Positions 5,502-6,132 of a stretch of 6,132 nt of DNA are shown one piece after another (within the stretch, counting starts at the first letter, position 1; each line of letters starts with the position of its first letter). This stretch comes from JADFXI01 sp050011415 (GTDB lineage: Bacteria; Nitrospirota; Thermodesulfovibrionia; Thermodesulfovibrionales; Dissulfurispiraceae). The translations under genes and the position numbers were made by a program. The stretch spans positions 1 to 6,132 of the forward strand of contig JBEKJD010000241.1 of NCBI GenBank assembly GCA_050011415.1, given 5' to 3'. The notes beneath the pieces are model-generated. The model made no database searches, was not told where the DNA came from, and saw only the letters and a program-made list of their open reading frames with translations.

Positions 5502-6132
5502 TGAGCACGCAGGAATTCGCCATAAAAACAAGTATCACACCATGCCCGCCGGATCCGGTTGGGCCTGATGTCAACCCGTTTGCCGACGTTGACTTCTCCG
5601 AATTAGAGAAGTCCCTCCGGCGTCCCCGCACGATGATCGACCTGCTCTTGAGTAACATTGTATCTGTTATGACAGTGCTGGCCCTGATCCCCCTGTTCTC
5701 CGTGGTGTTGATGTTGCTATGGCATGGCGGCCAAAGGCTCAGCCTTGCCATCTTCACACAATTGCCGCCGGCGCCCATGGAAGAAGGCGGAGGATTCGGC
5801 AACGCAATCCTCGGCACGCTTATCATGGTCGCCATAGCTGCATTGATCAGTATCCCATTAGGCATACTCAGCGCCGTGTACCTGGCCCAGGCAAGGCCGG
5901 AAAGCCCGCTCGCAGGCGCGGTCAGATTCGGGGCCAAGATATTAACAGGGTTTCCGTCTATCCTGGCCGGCGTGTTCGCTTACGGCGTACTGGTGTTGAC
6001 TCTTGGCGGCTACTCTGCGATAGCAGGCGGCGTGGCCCTTTCAATTCTTATGCTGCCGACTATAATCCTGACCGCTGAAGACTCCATCCGTATGGTCCCG
6101 GCAAAGATGAGGGATGCGGCAATCGGTATGGG
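5501..6132 (+). CDS. pstA: Phosphate ABC transporter permease PstA (partial, cut by window end)
   Basis: The first 210 codons of the second channel subunit of the phosphate importer; the frame is still open at the window edge. Residues 1-47 are a hydrophilic, proline- and acid-containing cytoplasmic tail of about the length seen in E. coli PstA. Helices are visible at about 48-74, 103-128, 150-168 and 172-192. Family blocks include SLAIFTQLPPAP (81-92), EGGGFGNAILGTL (95-107), LTGFPSILAGVFAYG (148-162) and the start of the EAA-type loop, MVPAKMRDAAIGMG (198 to the end), which docks on PstB. The helix following GNAILG is intact here, which makes PstA a useful internal comparison for PstC. The start is fixed by a good Shine-Dalgarno site and the one-base overlap with pstC. 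pstB, and often phoU, would be expected next. Confidence 0.94.
   Translation, partial: MSTQEFAIKTSITPCPPDPVGPDVNPFADVDFSELEKSLRRPRTMIDLLLSNIVSVMTVLALIPLFSVVLMLLWHGGQRLSLAIFTQLPPAPMEEGGGFGNAILGTLIMVAIAALISIPLGILSAVYLAQARPESPLAGAVRFGAKILTGFPSILAGVFAYGVLVLTLGGYSAIAGGVALSILMLPTIILTAEDSIRMVPAKMRDAAIGM

Noticed and set aside
1..6132. CRISPR arrays, tRNA or rRNA genes, insertion sequences and phage genes
   Set aside because: None seen: no regularly spaced repeats, no tRNA- or rRNA-like stretches and no transposase or terminal inverted repeats around the genes.

Overview
The window holds four protein-coding genes, all on the + strand, in two groups. The first is a stand-alone gene of about 2.7 kb. 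The second is the start of a phosphate-uptake operon, pstS-pstC-pstA, cut off by the window's right edge. Codon use, strong Shine-Dalgarno sites before pstS and pstA, a Sec signal peptide on PstS and the 1-nt pstC/pstA overlap all indicate a bacterium. The lack of a lipobox on PstS and the style of the Pst proteins suggest a Gram-negative of the Deltaproteobacteria/Nitrospirota kind. This placement is an impression only; no rRNA or other marker is present.

Region by region. Bases 1-276 contain no convincing gene; they hold two small hairpins and a candidate promoter. Bases 277-3024 (or from 319) encode a 915-residue fusion. It has an N-terminal GNAT acetyltransferase followed by a complete ADP-forming acyl-CoA synthetase module: CoA-binding, ligase and ATP-grasp domains. 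This is the reversed domain order compared with enterobacterial Pat/YfiQ, and the active-site histidine of the synthetase is kept. Bases 3025-3495 are a 471-nt gap with two hairpins just after the fusion gene and a candidate promoter with tandem repeats just before pstS. Bases 3496-4518 encode PstS, 4530-5501 PstC and 5501-6132 the first 210 codons of PstA.

How they work together. PstS is the periplasmic phosphate-binding protein, and PstC and PstA form the membrane channel of the ABC importer. The ATPase pstB, and often phoU, would be expected just beyond the right edge. The fusion protein belongs to acyl-CoA/acetyl-lysine metabolism and has no evident link to phosphate uptake.

The most notable observation is in PstC. 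The second transmembrane helix, present in family members and at the matching place in the neighbouring PstA, is missing. About 22 residues appear to have been removed in frame at bases 4785-4790. This is either a real lesion that should disable the transporter or an assembly error. I found no clear sign of a wholly new system.
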